From the NCBI GenBank assembly GCA_030429545.1, contig JAUIFF010000013.1, forward strand, positions 124,001-188,000: a DNA stretch of 64,000 nucleotides, in the 5' to 3' direction. Made by a program: the position numbers and the translations under genes. The DNA comes from Polyangia bacterium. Lineage in GTDB: Bacteria; Myxococcota_A; Polyangia; Nannocystales; Nannocystaceae. Positions within the stretch are counted from its first letter, which is position 1; every line of letters starts with the position of its first letter. The notes beneath the pieces were generated by a model, which saw only the letters and a list, made by a program, of their open reading frames with translations, was not told the DNA's origin and ran no database searches. Of this stretch, positions 51,866 to 62,215 are shown piece by piece.

Positions 51866-52150
51866 TATAACCCGAAGTGAAACCCAAAAAAACTGGCGCT
51901 GAATGGGGCAATCTCGCTATCCAGATATGTCCGTGCGTGTGGGTGTGCGGCGCGTCAAAAAGTGCATATAGACATGTCCCTTGGGGAAAAACTTTCGCGG
52001 TGCCAAGCCCTATAGAGCTCCTAAGATCCGAACGTGGGGCGTAATTGTTGGGTGGCGTGGTGTGGTCGAGGGCAAACATCGGACCGAGTTCGGGCTCCGT
52101 CGATGGGCCGGAAACTGAGGACGAGGCGTTGAGCCTCAGTTGGGGTGTAG

Positions 52151-55100
52151 ATGCACACTCTTACGGGCTATGAGATCACGAGTGAGGTCCGCAGCGGCGC
52201 CGGCTGGTGCGAATACATCGGCCTCCGGCGCACTGACGACCGCCGTGTCTTGATAAAACTTGTCTATACAGATATGGGTGTTGCCCGCATTCGCCGTGAA
52301 TTTGAGATTCTCGAACAGGTGCGAGAGGCGCGTGTCGTGCACGCACTGGCGCTTGAGCCATGTATTGAGGGTGTCGCCCTGGTGCTGGAACGACCCGTGC
52401 AACTGCAATCGCTCGCGTCGTGCTTCCGCCAACGGGGGGCACTGGGCCTCGATGCTTGCCTCAAACTCGGCATTCACCTCGCCACGGCCCTGGCCGAGGT
52501 CCACGCCCGTGGGATCGTTCACAACCGACTGGGGCTCGACACTGTATTGCTGCGTGAGTCCGACCTTCATGTGGTCCTCACAGGTTTCGACGCAGCCTGT
52601 CGGTTTCCATTTCGTATGATCGGGTTGGGGTCTGAGGAGAGCAATTTTCAGACACGCTCGCCCGAGGCCCACCCCCACTCGTATCGCATGATCGACGGCC
52701 GTAGCGACCTCTATGCCGTTGGTTGTTTACTATACAAACTACTTGCAGGTGAGTTGCCATTTGCCGGCTTGCATGGGCGTGCCTTGATGCACGCACACCT
52801 CGTACGCGCACCAATACCGCTTTCGCAGGTACGGCCGGGGCTCATGCAAGGACTTGTCGAAATTGTCCATGCACTGTTGATGAAAGAGCCGGACGCGAGG
52901 ATACGCTCTGCGGAGGAACTCGCCCAGGCCCTGCGGTCATGTCGAACGCCCGGGCCAAAACGGGCGTCATCCTTGGCTCATGGTGGGCAAAAAGTCGTGG
53001 ACCCGGCAGGGGAACATGCTGTTACACGTATTCTCACAGCCTTGCATCGTTGCTCGCTGGGTTCAACCCAGTTTGTACTTGTAGGGGGGAAAGGCGGTGC
53101 TGGCAAAAGCAAATTGACCCACGCCGTCACGCGCACGTTTGCCTCGGCCGGGGCTGTGTTTGTTAGCCAGCGCTGTTTGCCGGAGCGGAGAGGTCAACCG
53201 TTTTACCTACTCGGGGCTCTCCTGACCCAGCTGATGAATAAGCTCCGTGCTGCTGACCCGGAGGCTGCAGAGTTCGCCCAACACAGGTGGCGTGAAGTAT
53301 GCGGTCGCCTTGGTCCACTTAGTCCCGTACCGGTCGAGAGCTCGCAGGTGGTAGGTTCTGAATTGCCGGCAGGTACTGCGCTTTTGCAAATTGTTGAGCT
53401 TGCTCGGGGTCTGCTGGTCGATGTCGCAAAAATATGTATGACCATCTTTTGTGTCGACGATTTGCACGAGGCCGACCATACCTCGTTGGCCATACTAGCC
53501 GATATCCGCAGGTCCTGCGTGCGGGAGCGGGTTTGCGTGGTCGCCAACTACCGCAGTGACCTCGTAGGCGAACAGCACCCGTTACGGGTGCATTTCGCAA
53601 CCATACCGGTGTTGTGGGTCGAGATGCATTCAGCGTCGGTGGGGGCAATCGAGCGTGCGGCGGTCGTCGGTCGTTCGACACGCGGGCTCGATTCGCTCTC
53701 GCGTCGATGTGCACGGCTCTCGCCGAGTATGCGCCTGCGACTTCGCCTGTTGGCGGAGTGTCAATACAACCCTCCACAGCCGCTCAAACGGCGCGCCATT
53801 TTAGCTGTGTTGCACTGTCAAGCCCACGTACTCGAATCGACGATTCGGGTTGCCGTCGACCTCGGTATCGCCACATATTGCGAGTTTGATGGTTGTCAGC
53901 AAAAATTGTACTGGCAACCAAATATACGAAAATGGCTGGTCGCCGGCCTGTCGAAAAAGCACCGTAGCGAGCTGCATATCCGGATTGCATCCGAGTATTA
54001 TGCGTTGACCAAGCAAACGCCATCGGCCTGGATCTCTGCGGCGTTGAGCCTTGTGCAGGTCGGATCGAAGTTTTTCCGTAGGCTCGATCGCGTGCGGGCG
54101 ACCGAGGCCCTCCTGCGAGCTGGCATGATGGCGATGCGTGTGGGAGCGATCGAGGAGGGGTTGGTGTTCTTGCGTCGCGGGATGCAGATGATGCCCTCGG
54201 AGCTGTGGACGCGCGATGCAAACTTGGCAAAAATGTTGTACTTACAAGTTATTGAAAGTGAGTCTCGCTATGGGGATGCACGCCGGGCAAAAGCCTGCTC
54301 AGAGCGGTTTTTGCAAACGGTATCGATGCCGCGACATCGGCTGCTCGCCCACCGTTTGCGGGTTCGAGTTGAATACCGCGGTGGGCGGAGTCGGGCCGCC
54401 TACTCGGCTGCGGTCGCGGCATGTCGCAGCTACGGTGTGGAGCTTCCGACTGGCCGCCGGTCGCCGGCAACCCTGCGTCGCGCATTTCGCCGCCTTCGCA
54501 GGTTTGAGTATGCCAAATCTGTTGTTGATACAAACGGTCTAGAGAGTTTGTCTCAGGCACTGGTGCCGTTGATTCAAGAGGCTGCGGTGGCCGCGTTTGC
54601 GATTAACCCGTGGCTGGGCGTGGAGGTTTCGTTGGTGTTGCGAGACCTTGTGTGGGAACACGGTGCCGAGCGCCGGTTTGCACACTTTGCCGGCGCGGCG
54701 CACCTCGTCGCCAGCCATATCCTAGAGGGACCAAGCGACCATACATATGCATCTGCAAGCAAAATTTTTGAACACCTATGTTCCGGGGTCGATGATGTGA
54801 CCTTGGCAACCCGGTGGATGTTGCTGCGTTGGCTGCTTGCCTGGCGTTGGTCCGATGAGCGGCTCGGTGAAGAAATCGAGAAGTTGTGCTTGTGTGCACT
54901 CGAGCAGGAGTGTGTGGCCTTCGCCGAGTTAGTCGGTGGGTGGCTCGGGGTTCAACTCGCTGGTGGCAGTCTGCAGGTCTCAGCCGTCCGTGAGCAGGCC
55001 GCCGCATGGGCGCAGCGTTTGGGGAAAAGCCAGCTGCTCAAGGGCGTGCAGTGGCTATGTACCCAACTTGATGATGTCGTCCACACAGACGACGGGAAGG

Positions 55101-56992
55101 CCACGGTCGCGGGGCAGTTTCGGGTTCCGGAGATCGATCGAGACTCCTTTTCGGGGGTTGTCGAAGTCGCCCGTTTTGCTTGTTTGGCCCAGCTGCTTGT
55201 TGCCCACCTTGGCGGTGTAACTCCCGCGAAGGGCCTGCGTAAACGGGTGGCAAGACTTCGACCCTTGACCCTGCCATCGCGGTTTGATGTCGACCTGGTG
55301 TTTTTGTCGGCACTTGTGCAAGCACATCAATTGCGTCGCGACCCGAGTGTGCTCAGGCAGTGTGTCGGCCTGTGGCGAAACCTTCGCCACTTGCGTGCGT
55401 ACAGCAAGCTTTCTCCGAAGGTTTGCCTGCACCGCGTGCAACTTGTTGAGGCAGAAATCGACCGCGTGCGGGGTAAGTATGGACGGGCGTGGGCACGATG
55501 CATGGCGGCGATCGACCGTGCTCAAGCGAACAATCAACATACCCTTGCCGGGATTGGCTACCTGACGGCCGAGCGAATTGTCAGTGCCCGAGGGTTTCAT
55601 ACTCTCAGACCTTCGTCCCTGCGCTTCGCCGGTGAGGCCTTCTCCAGGAGTGGTGTGGTTGTTGCCAGAGACCATGTCGACGACATGATGGTGAGCGAGC
55701 AGTTCGCCGTGGGGGTCGAGGATCCGGAGACCTTTGGCACTGATGAATATACAATCAAATCCGACATCCGTACGGTGATAGAACTGTCCCGTGAAATTTC
55801 ACGGGAGCTGCGGATCGAGAAACTGTTGCGAAAGCTCGTCCGCGTGTTGTTGTCGGCGGTTGGTGGCCAACGCTGTGTCGTGGTGTTGGCGTTGGCAGAC
55901 GAGCTGCGGGTTGAGGCGGAGGCAAAGCCGGGCGAAGAGCCATGGACGATGCTGTCTATTCCGCTCGAGGACTATCAGGGACTGCCCGCGACGGTTGTGC
56001 ACCTGGTGACCCACACGCGGCAAGTCGTGGTGTCAGCTGATGCGTCGACGGACCCGGGGCTGTCGGATAACTACCTGACATCTGCCGGTATTCGCTCGCT
56101 CCTGTGTGTGCCCGTACTGCACCAGGGAAGTTTGCTCGGCGTCTTGTACTTTGAAGATCGCAAGCACCGGGGAGTGTTTAGCAGTGAGCACATCCAGTTG
56201 CTCAACCAGCTCGTCGCCCAAATTGCCAGCTCGATCGAGAATGCTCGATTGTTTCATGACCTCGATAGGGTGCGTGATGCTGCGTTGTTGGCCGAGCGGG
56301 CCAAGACGAGATTCTTGCTCAACCTCAGCCACGAGCTCCGAACGCCTCTCAATGCTGTGATCGGCTACTCGGAGCTCATCGAAGAGGAGATTGAGGACGA
56401 CGATCTCGAGTCGGTTGAAGAAGACCTGGCAAATATCTGTGCTGCGACGGAGCGCCTACAATGCACGCTCCGCAGTATCTACGAGCTTTCTCGGCTCGAG
56501 TCTGGGCGGATTGCGATCGCCAGCCAGCCAGTCGATATACGCGAGTTGGTTGCCACGATTGTCGCGGTTTACCGGCCACGGGTCAGCCAGCGTGGGCTTA
56601 CGTTCGCCTGGGAGTGCCCAAAGCGGTTGATTGTGCACTCAGACGCGGACAAGCTCGAGTACTGTCTCACCAGCTTAGTTGACAACGCCTGCCGGTTCAC
56701 CGAACACGGACAGGTTTCGATTGTAGTTACACAGGTAGTTGAGGGCGGCGTGCCGTGGGTGCGCATTGCCATTGCCGATACGGGCATAGGGATTGATGCT
56801 GAGCAGCAGTTGGGCCTGTTTGACCCGTTTCGACAGGTCGATGACTCGACCACACGAAGTCACGAGGGCGCCGGCGTCAGCCTAGCTGTGACCAAACGTT
56901 TTTGTGAGCGATTGCAGGGGAGGCTGGTGCTCCAAAGTGCTCTCGGCGAGGGCTCGACGTTCATCGTCGAGTTGCCCATGACGTCGTTGTGA
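52151..56992 (+). CDS. Hybrid pseudokinase - ATPase - GAF - histidine kinase
   Basis: A 1,613-residue protein of the trifunctional Ser/Thr kinase-ATPase-sensor histidine kinase family. The N-terminal kinase-like domain (1-270) keeps a Lys (VLIKLV) but the catalytic loop reads HNRLGLDT (124-131) instead of HRDxKPEN and the metal motif reads GFD (145-147) instead of DFG, so it should be inactive. An AAA_16-like ATPase follows with Walker A GGKGGAGKS near 313 and Walker B FCVDDLH near 434; then a long helical repeat region, a GAF domain (about 1200-1370), HisKA with intact H-box LNLSHELRTPL (His 1394) and a HATPase with DNACRF, ADTGIG and GAGVSLA motifs. No receiver domain or membrane helix. Confidence 0.9.
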   Translation: MHTLTGYEITSEVRSGAGWCEYIGLRRTDDRRVLIKLVYTDMGVARIRREFEILEQVREARVVHALALEPCIEGVALVLERPVQLQSLASCFRQRGALGLDACLKLGIHLATALAEVHARGIVHNRLGLDTVLLRESDLHVVLTGFDAACRFPFRMIGLGSEESNFQTRSPEAHPHSYRMIDGRSDLYAVGCLLYKLLAGELPFAGLHGRALMHAHLVRAPIPLSQVRPGLMQGLVEIVHALLMKEPDARIRSAEELAQALRSCRTPGPKRASSLAHGGQKVVDPAGEHAVTRILTALHRCSLGSTQFVLVGGKGGAGKSKLTHAVTRTFASAGAVFVSQRCLPERRGQPFYLLGALLTQLMNKLRAADPEAAEFAQHRWREVCGRLGPLSPVPVESSQVVGSELPAGTALLQIVELARGLLVDVAKICMTIFCVDDLHEADHTSLAILADIRRSCVRERVCVVANYRSDLVGEQHPLRVHFATIPVLWVEMHSASVGAIERAAVVGRSTRGLDSLSRRCARLSPSMRLRLRLLAECQYNPPQPLKRRAILAVLHCQAHVLESTIRVAVDLGIATYCEFDGCQQKLYWQPNIRKWLVAGLSKKHRSELHIRIASEYYALTKQTPSAWISAALSLVQVGSKFFRRLDRVRATEALLRAGMMAMRVGAIEEGLVFLRRGMQMMPSELWTRDANLAKMLYLQVIESESRYGDARRAKACSERFLQTVSMPRHRLLAHRLRVRVEYRGGRSRAAYSAAVAACRSYGVELPTGRRSPATLRRAFRRLRRFEYAKSVVDTNGLESLSQALVPLIQEAAVAAFAINPWLGVEVSLVLRDLVWEHGAERRFAHFAGAAHLVASHILEGPSDHTYASASKIFEHLCSGVDDVTLATRWMLLRWLLAWRWSDERLGEEIEKLCLCALEQECVAFAELVGGWLGVQLAGGSLQVSAVREQAAAWAQRLGKSQLLKGVQWLCTQLDDVVHTDDGKATVAGQFRVPEIDRDSFSGVVEVARFACLAQLLVAHLGGVTPAKGLRKRVARLRPLTLPSRFDVDLVFLSALVQAHQLRRDPSVLRQCVGLWRNLRHLRAYSKLSPKVCLHRVQLVEAEIDRVRGKYGRAWARCMAAIDRAQANNQHTLAGIGYLTAERIVSARGFHTLRPSSLRFAGEAFSRSGVVVARDHVDDMMVSEQFAVGVEDPETFGTDEYTIKSDIRTVIELSREISRELRIEKLLRKLVRVLLSAVGGQRCVVVLALADELRVEAEAKPGEEPWTMLSIPLEDYQGLPATVVHLVTHTRQVVVSADASTDPGLSDNYLTSAGIRSLLCVPVLHQGSLLGVLYFEDRKHRGVFSSEHIQLLNQLVAQIASSIENARLFHDLDRVRDAALLAERAKTRFLLNLSHELRTPLNAVIGYSELIEEEIEDDDLESVEEDLANICAATERLQCTLRSIYELSRLESGRIAIASQPVDIRELVATIVAVYRPRVSQRGLTFAWECPKRLIVHSDADKLEYCLTSLVDNACRFTEHGQVSIVVTQVVEGGVPWVRIAIADTGIGIDAEQQLGLFDPFRQVDDSTTRSHEGAGVSLAVTKRFCERLQGRLVLQSALGEGSTFIVELPMTSL

Positions 56993-57097
56993 TGCGCAAG
57001 CCTTGCGGTTTGCCGGGAAACAAATGCTTACCAACAGCCACGCCAAACCGGGCATGCTGAACCACAAATCCTGCCTCTCGTGACAGGTTAGAAAACA

Positions 57098-60000
57098 ATG
57101 CGATCGGTGCGGGGTTATGAAGTGCGAGAGCTGCTCCACAGGGGGCGGCGGACGTCTGTCTACCGTGGCAGACGGCTTGCAGATGATGCCCCGGTTGTTG
57201 TCAAGACCCACCGTACGGGCTCGGCAGGGCAGCACGAGCAGGAGCGGCTGCAACGCGAGTATGAGCTGCTCAAGCTGTTTTCGCGCGATCAGATTGTACA
57301 TACACTCGATTTTGTGCAGGAACAATATGCAGCTGCACTTATTCTTGAGGACTTCGGTGCAATGTCGTTGCGCGAGTATACCGAGGGCAGGGCACTACCG
57401 GTCGACGAGGTCCTCGACATCGCGATCGCACTTGCCGAGGCCCTCGCCGAGGTCCACCAACTCGGGGTGATTCACAAGGATATCAAGCCCGAGAACATTC
57501 TCATTGAAAAACAAGGGGGGCGTTGCGTACTGGCTGATTTTAGTATCGCATCACACCCGGCAAACCACCGGACCTCCGCTCCCCTCGAAACTGTCGACGG
57601 CACCTTGGCCTACATGTCTCCGGAGCAGACCGGGCGCATGAACTGCCCCCTCGACCATCGCAGCGACTTTTACTCGCTTGGGGTGACGTTGTACGAGCTG
57701 TTGGCAGGGCGGGTGCCGTTTGTCGCTTCAGACCCAATGGAATTGGTGTATTGCCACATAGCTAAGTTACCCCCGGCGCTCACAGGTTTGGCGCCAAACG
57801 TACCCGACATGGTTGCCCGGGTGATCGCTCAGTTGATGGCAAAGACCGCCGGTAAGCGCTACCAGACCGCGCGCGGGCTGGTTGCCGACCTGCGTCGCTG
57901 TCAGGATGCCTGGCGAGCCCACGCGACGATTCCTGAGTTCCCACTTGGCTTGCACGACCTGTCGCCATCGTTTCAGATACCCGAAGGCTTGTACGGGCGT
58001 GACGACGAGGCCCAGGCGATCTTGGAGGCATTTGAACGCGTCCGCGGTGGGCGTTGTGAGCTCGTCGTCGTCACTGGGCCCTCAGGCGCCGGCAAGTCTG
58101 CACTTTTAGATCAGGTTGCCAGGCCAATTGGCCAGATGCAGGGGACGTTTATCCGCGGCAAGTCAGACCCATTTAATCGGGACACGCCATTTGCCGGCCT
58201 ACTACAGGCTCTCTCGAGTTTTTTTAGGCACCTTTTTGCCGAGGACGACTCCCAACTCACAACATGGAAACAGCGGATAGAGCAGGCGCTCGACGGCCGT
58301 GGCCAGGTGGTTGTTGAGGTTGTGCCCGAGCTCGAAGTGCTACTCGGGCCACAGCCCGCGGTACCCACGTTGCCACCCCGCGATGCCGCCAACCGGTTTC
58401 AGGCGGTGCTACGCCGCCTGTTGCAGGCGATTTCTCCCCCCGAGCATCCACTTGTACTGGTGTTGGACGATCTACATTGGAGCGACGCCTCAACGCTCAA
58501 GCTCATGGAGAACCTGCTGGTAGACACGGAGTTGAGCCACCAGCTGTGGATTGCCAGCTACAGGGCCGCAGACGTCGATGCAGAAAGCTTGCTGCCAAAC
58601 GTGCTGACTGCTGTGCGCGGCGCGATTGCGGTTTCGCAGGTGGACCTAAAGCCGCTCACGCGCTCGGACACTCAAGATTTTGTACATGCAACACTGTCGC
58701 CGACAAGCTGTGATGTGGTTTCACTGGCGAGTTATATCCATCGCAAAACCGGCGGCAACCCGTTCTTTGTACGTGCATTTATACAATCGCTCAATCTACA
58801 GGGACTGTTTACATTTCAACCTGAACAGGGAGGATGGGTTTGGGAGCGCGAGGAGGTGCTACACGCGAGTGTAACGGACGACGTCGGTGAGCTGATGAGT
58901 CGGCGGATCAGCGACCTCTCACCCACAGGGCAACAGTCGCTGACGGCGGCTGCTTGCTTTGGAGATACTTTCGCTGCCGACGAACTTGCAGCGTTGCTCG
59001 ACCTCACAATCGAGCAGGTTCGGGTGAGCCTACTCGAGGCGGTTGCAACTGGTCTGATTCGTCGCCAGGAAAGTGGGGACTATCAGTTTATTCACGACCG
59101 TATATTGCAGTCTGCCTATGCCCGTAACTCTGAGGATTGGCGCCAGCAGGTCCACCTTAAAATTGGGCAACAGATGTTGGCCACGCTCGAGCGTTCGGAG
59201 GTTGAGGAGCAGATCTTTGTTGTCGTACATCACCTCAACCATGGGGCGGAGTACATTGCGGGTGAGGCTGGCAGGCTTCAATTGGCGCGACTGAATTTGA
59301 CTGCGGGCGTGAGGGCCAAACGGGCGTCCGCCCATGACTCGGCTGTCCAATACCTACGTCAGGGGCTCGACCTACTGCCAGGAGACGCCTGGGAAACCTG
59401 TCCCTCATTGGCGGCGGACCTGCACCGTGAGGGCATGGAAGCGGAATATCTCAACGGCGACCACCATGCCGCAGTTCGCCTCTACGACCCACTTCAACGG
59501 CATATTACGACCACCCTCGAGCGCATCGATCTCGCCGGACGCAAGGTCTTGCTCGACACCGATCGCGGGTATCACAAGCAGGCGATTGCGACCGCATGTG
59601 AGGGGTTGTCATTGCTTGGTGTGCAGGTTCCACAGTCGGGGTCGACTGCGTCGCTGCTGCGGGGCTTTGCCTCGATTGAGCTTCGATTGCTGCGGACCAC
59701 GATCGACAAGATCAAGAGCCTTCCGCAGATGGGTGACGCGCACCGTCGGGCCGCACTTCATCTACTTATGACAATGACGGCTCCTGCGTTTTTTGTCGAT
59801 CGCAAACTTGTATCGATTATTCAGATAAAGATTGCCACGCTTACGCTCGAGCATGGACTTGCGGACAACTCTGGCTACGGGTTTGCGGGCTACGGAATGA
59901 TGCTTGCTGGTGGAATGCGCCAGTACCGACGGGCCTACCAATACGGGCAGCTTGCACTTGACCTTGTCCACGGTGGTGGAAACGCAACCGCTGTGCCAAA

Positions 60001-62215
60001 GGTTGTGTTTTTAGTGACGAGCTTTATCAAACCGTGGGTCCGGCCATTCGCCGAAGTCAATGCCGATTTGGATGCGGGTTACCATGCGGCTTTGCACAAT
60101 GGTGACCTCGCCTATGCCGGGTATATTGCCGCCAATCGTGTGTTCTTTTCTGTGCTGGAGGGCTCGAGCCTGGCGTCGACCCTTGAGCTCGTCGGCGCGT
60201 TTAGTGGTCTTGCACAGCGCTCAGCGGTGGCCGAGCTTATCGGCATATTGACCGTTGTGCGGCGTTGTTGTGAGGCTCTGGGCGGGGTAGGTGGGGACGC
60301 ACTCAAGCTCACCGAAGAGGCATTGTTTGCCGGCATTGACCTGGAGAAGGCTCCAAATGTACGGCCCTACGGGCTGCTCTACCGGGCACTGGTGTTGTTT
60401 CATTTGGGTGGTGAGGAACAGCTTGCCACGGTCCAGGACATTGCCTATACACTGATGTCACGGGTCGAAACGACCATCGCGACGCCGGCATTTGTCGATG
60501 CCTACTTTCTTGTGGGCTTGAGCGGGGCGGCCCAACTCACCCGCGTTGGGGCCCAGCGGGCCAAGGTGTTGCGGTCACGGGTGCGACGAAGTCTCCGGCG
60601 GCTACGGGTTTGGAGTCGCAACTGTCCGCAAAACTTCGAGGCGAGAATGTTGCTTGTACAAGGGGAGTGGGCGCGGGCAAACGGCAAGCCCCAACAGGCC
60701 CTTGGGTATTACCAGCACGCGTTACACAGCGCCCAGGTTGCCGGCAACCGGCGGCTCGCGGCGCTGGGTGGCGAGCTCACGGCGCGGCAGTTTTTTGACC
60801 GCGACATGGGTGCGGTGGCGCGCCAACAGCTCGAGCTCGCGGCCCGACTCTTTCGCGGTTGGGGGGCCCCCGGGAAGGCCAAGGCATTGGCAGCAGATGT
60901 CGGTCGGCAGCAGGACCGTAGCTTTACGAAGGACTCCACAACTTCGCGCTCGAGTCCGAGTGACACGTTTGACCTACAGACAGTCGTTAAGGTTTCCCAG
61001 GCAATCTCCCGCGAGATTCGACTCGATGAGTTGCTACGGCTGTTGGTGCGCTGTGCCATGGAAAATGCGGGGGCACGCAAGGCTGTGCTGCTGCTCGAGC
61101 ATGAGGGGGCGTTGCGGGTTGAAGCTGAGGGGCGTGTCGACGCCGAGCAGGTCGAGGTTTTACAGTCGGTACCGCTCAGTCGCGAGGCCGGGGTGTCGAC
61201 CTGGATTGTCAATTATGTTGTGCGTACAAGGACCGCGGTTGTGCTCGATGACGCTGCACGGGGCGGAGCATTTACGGGCGACCCGTATGTGGCGAGGCTG
61301 GGTGTGCGCTCGGTGTTGTGTATACCGGTGCTCCTGCACGGAAAACTGCTCGGAGCTTTGTACCTTGAAAATGAGTTGGTGACCGGGGCATTCAGCCCCG
61401 AACGAATTGGCCTGCTCGAACAACTCGCGGCGCAAACGGCTATTTCAATTGCCAACGCACGGCTGTACCACGTGCTCGAGCAAGCCCGGACCGAAGCCGT
61501 TGTTGCCGAACGGATCAAGACGCGATTTTTGCTGTACATGAGTCGAGAATTGCGGACTCCGCTCAACGATATTCTCGCCCAGGCCAATCGCCTGCGAGCA
61601 GTTGTTCACGAGGAGCAGCCAGAGGTCTTGCAGTCCGCGCTCGAGTGGATTCGGGCCTCGTCGAAGCGACTGTTGTGGACGTTGACGAGTATCCTCGAGC
61701 TCTCCAAATTAGAGGCCGACCGCGCGGGGCCAGATGTTTCGCGTTGTGAGGTCTCTGAACTTGTTTATGCAGTGATTACCGAAGTCGAAGATACGGCTCG
61801 GCAGTCGGACACGTCGATCATCGTTGAGTGCACAAGTGGGCTCGGCGATGTGTTGACCAACCGGGCCATGCTTCGCTACAGTCTGCTAACTGTGCTTGAC
61901 AACGCCTGCCGGTTTACAAGCAACGGAAACGTGACATTGCGTGTCGAACGCTTGGAAACCGAAGACAGTGCAGATGCATGGGTCCAGTTTCATATCAGCG
62001 ATACCGGGCCCGGGATTGCGCCGGCCCTGATGGCCCACCTGTTTGAGGTGAGGGAAACCCAAAGCGACACGGGGTCGACGAAGGTCGGTGGGGTGAGCCT
62101 TGCAGTCAGTCGCCGGTTTTGTCGAATCCTCGGGGGAGAGTTGATTCTCAGCAGCGAGGTCGGTGTTGGTACAAACGTTACGATCCGCTTGCCCGACCGC
62201 ATGGAGGGTGCATAA
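57098..62215 (+). CDS. Hybrid Ser/Thr kinase - ATPase - GAF - histidine kinase with mutated H-box
   Basis: A 1,705-residue paralogue of the preceding protein. The kinase domain (1-270) has the catalytic residues: VVVK, HKDIKPEN (Asp 128), DFS at 147-149, GTLAYMSPEQTGR. The ATPase has Walker A TGPSGAGKS near 330 and Walker B LVLDDLHW near 453; a helical repeat region runs to about 1280, GAF covers about 1290-1465. The H-box reads YMSRELRTPLN: the phospho-acceptor position, residue 1483, is Arg (CGA) not His. The HATPase (DNACRF, SDTGPGI, VGGVSLAV) is otherwise kept. The next gene's ATG follows its TAA with no gap. Phosphotransfer by this copy alone is unlikely; it may act on the upstream paralogue. 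Confidence 0.9.
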   Translation: MRSVRGYEVRELLHRGRRTSVYRGRRLADDAPVVVKTHRTGSAGQHEQERLQREYELLKLFSRDQIVHTLDFVQEQYAAALILEDFGAMSLREYTEGRALPVDEVLDIAIALAEALAEVHQLGVIHKDIKPENILIEKQGGRCVLADFSIASHPANHRTSAPLETVDGTLAYMSPEQTGRMNCPLDHRSDFYSLGVTLYELLAGRVPFVASDPMELVYCHIAKLPPALTGLAPNVPDMVARVIAQLMAKTAGKRYQTARGLVADLRRCQDAWRAHATIPEFPLGLHDLSPSFQIPEGLYGRDDEAQAILEAFERVRGGRCELVVVTGPSGAGKSALLDQVARPIGQMQGTFIRGKSDPFNRDTPFAGLLQALSSFFRHLFAEDDSQLTTWKQRIEQALDGRGQVVVEVVPELEVLLGPQPAVPTLPPRDAANRFQAVLRRLLQAISPPEHPLVLVLDDLHWSDASTLKLMENLLVDTELSHQLWIASYRAADVDAESLLPNVLTAVRGAIAVSQVDLKPLTRSDTQDFVHATLSPTSCDVVSLASYIHRKTGGNPFFVRAFIQSLNLQGLFTFQPEQGGWVWEREEVLHASVTDDVGELMSRRISDLSPTGQQSLTAAACFGDTFAADELAALLDLTIEQVRVSLLEAVATGLIRRQESGDYQFIHDRILQSAYARNSEDWRQQVHLKIGQQMLATLERSEVEEQIFVVVHHLNHGAEYIAGEAGRLQLARLNLTAGVRAKRASAHDSAVQYLRQGLDLLPGDAWETCPSLAADLHREGMEAEYLNGDHHAAVRLYDPLQRHITTTLERIDLAGRKVLLDTDRGYHKQAIATACEGLSLLGVQVPQSGSTASLLRGFASIELRLLRTTIDKIKSLPQMGDAHRRAALHLLMTMTAPAFFVDRKLVSIIQIKIATLTLEHGLADNSGYGFAGYGMMLAGGMRQYRRAYQYGQLALDLVHGGGNATAVPKVVFLVTSFIKPWVRPFAEVNADLDAGYHAALHNGDLAYAGYIAANRVFFSVLEGSSLASTLELVGAFSGLAQRSAVAELIGILTVVRRCCEALGGVGGDALKLTEEALFAGIDLEKAPNVRPYGLLYRALVLFHLGGEEQLATVQDIAYTLMSRVETTIATPAFVDAYFLVGLSGAAQLTRVGAQRAKVLRSRVRRSLRRLRVWSRNCPQNFEARMLLVQGEWARANGKPQQALGYYQHALHSAQVAGNRRLAALGGELTARQFFDRDMGAVARQQLELAARLFRGWGAPGKAKALAADVGRQQDRSFTKDSTTSRSSPSDTFDLQTVVKVSQAISREIRLDELLRLLVRCAMENAGARKAVLLLEHEGALRVEAEGRVDAEQVEVLQSVPLSREAGVSTWIVNYVVRTRTAVVLDDAARGGAFTGDPYVARLGVRSVLCIPVLLHGKLLGALYLENELVTGAFSPERIGLLEQLAAQTAISIANARLYHVLEQARTEAVVAERIKTRFLLYMSRELRTPLNDILAQANRLRAVVHEEQPEVLQSALEWIRASSKRLLWTLTSILELSKLEADRAGPDVSRCEVSELVYAVITEVEDTARQSDTSIIVECTSGLGDVLTNRAMLRYSLLTVLDNACRFTSNGNVTLRVERLETEDSADAWVQFHISDTGPGIAPALMAHLFEVRETQSDTGSTKVGGVSLAVSRRFCRILGGELILSSEVGVGTNVTIRLPDRMEGA

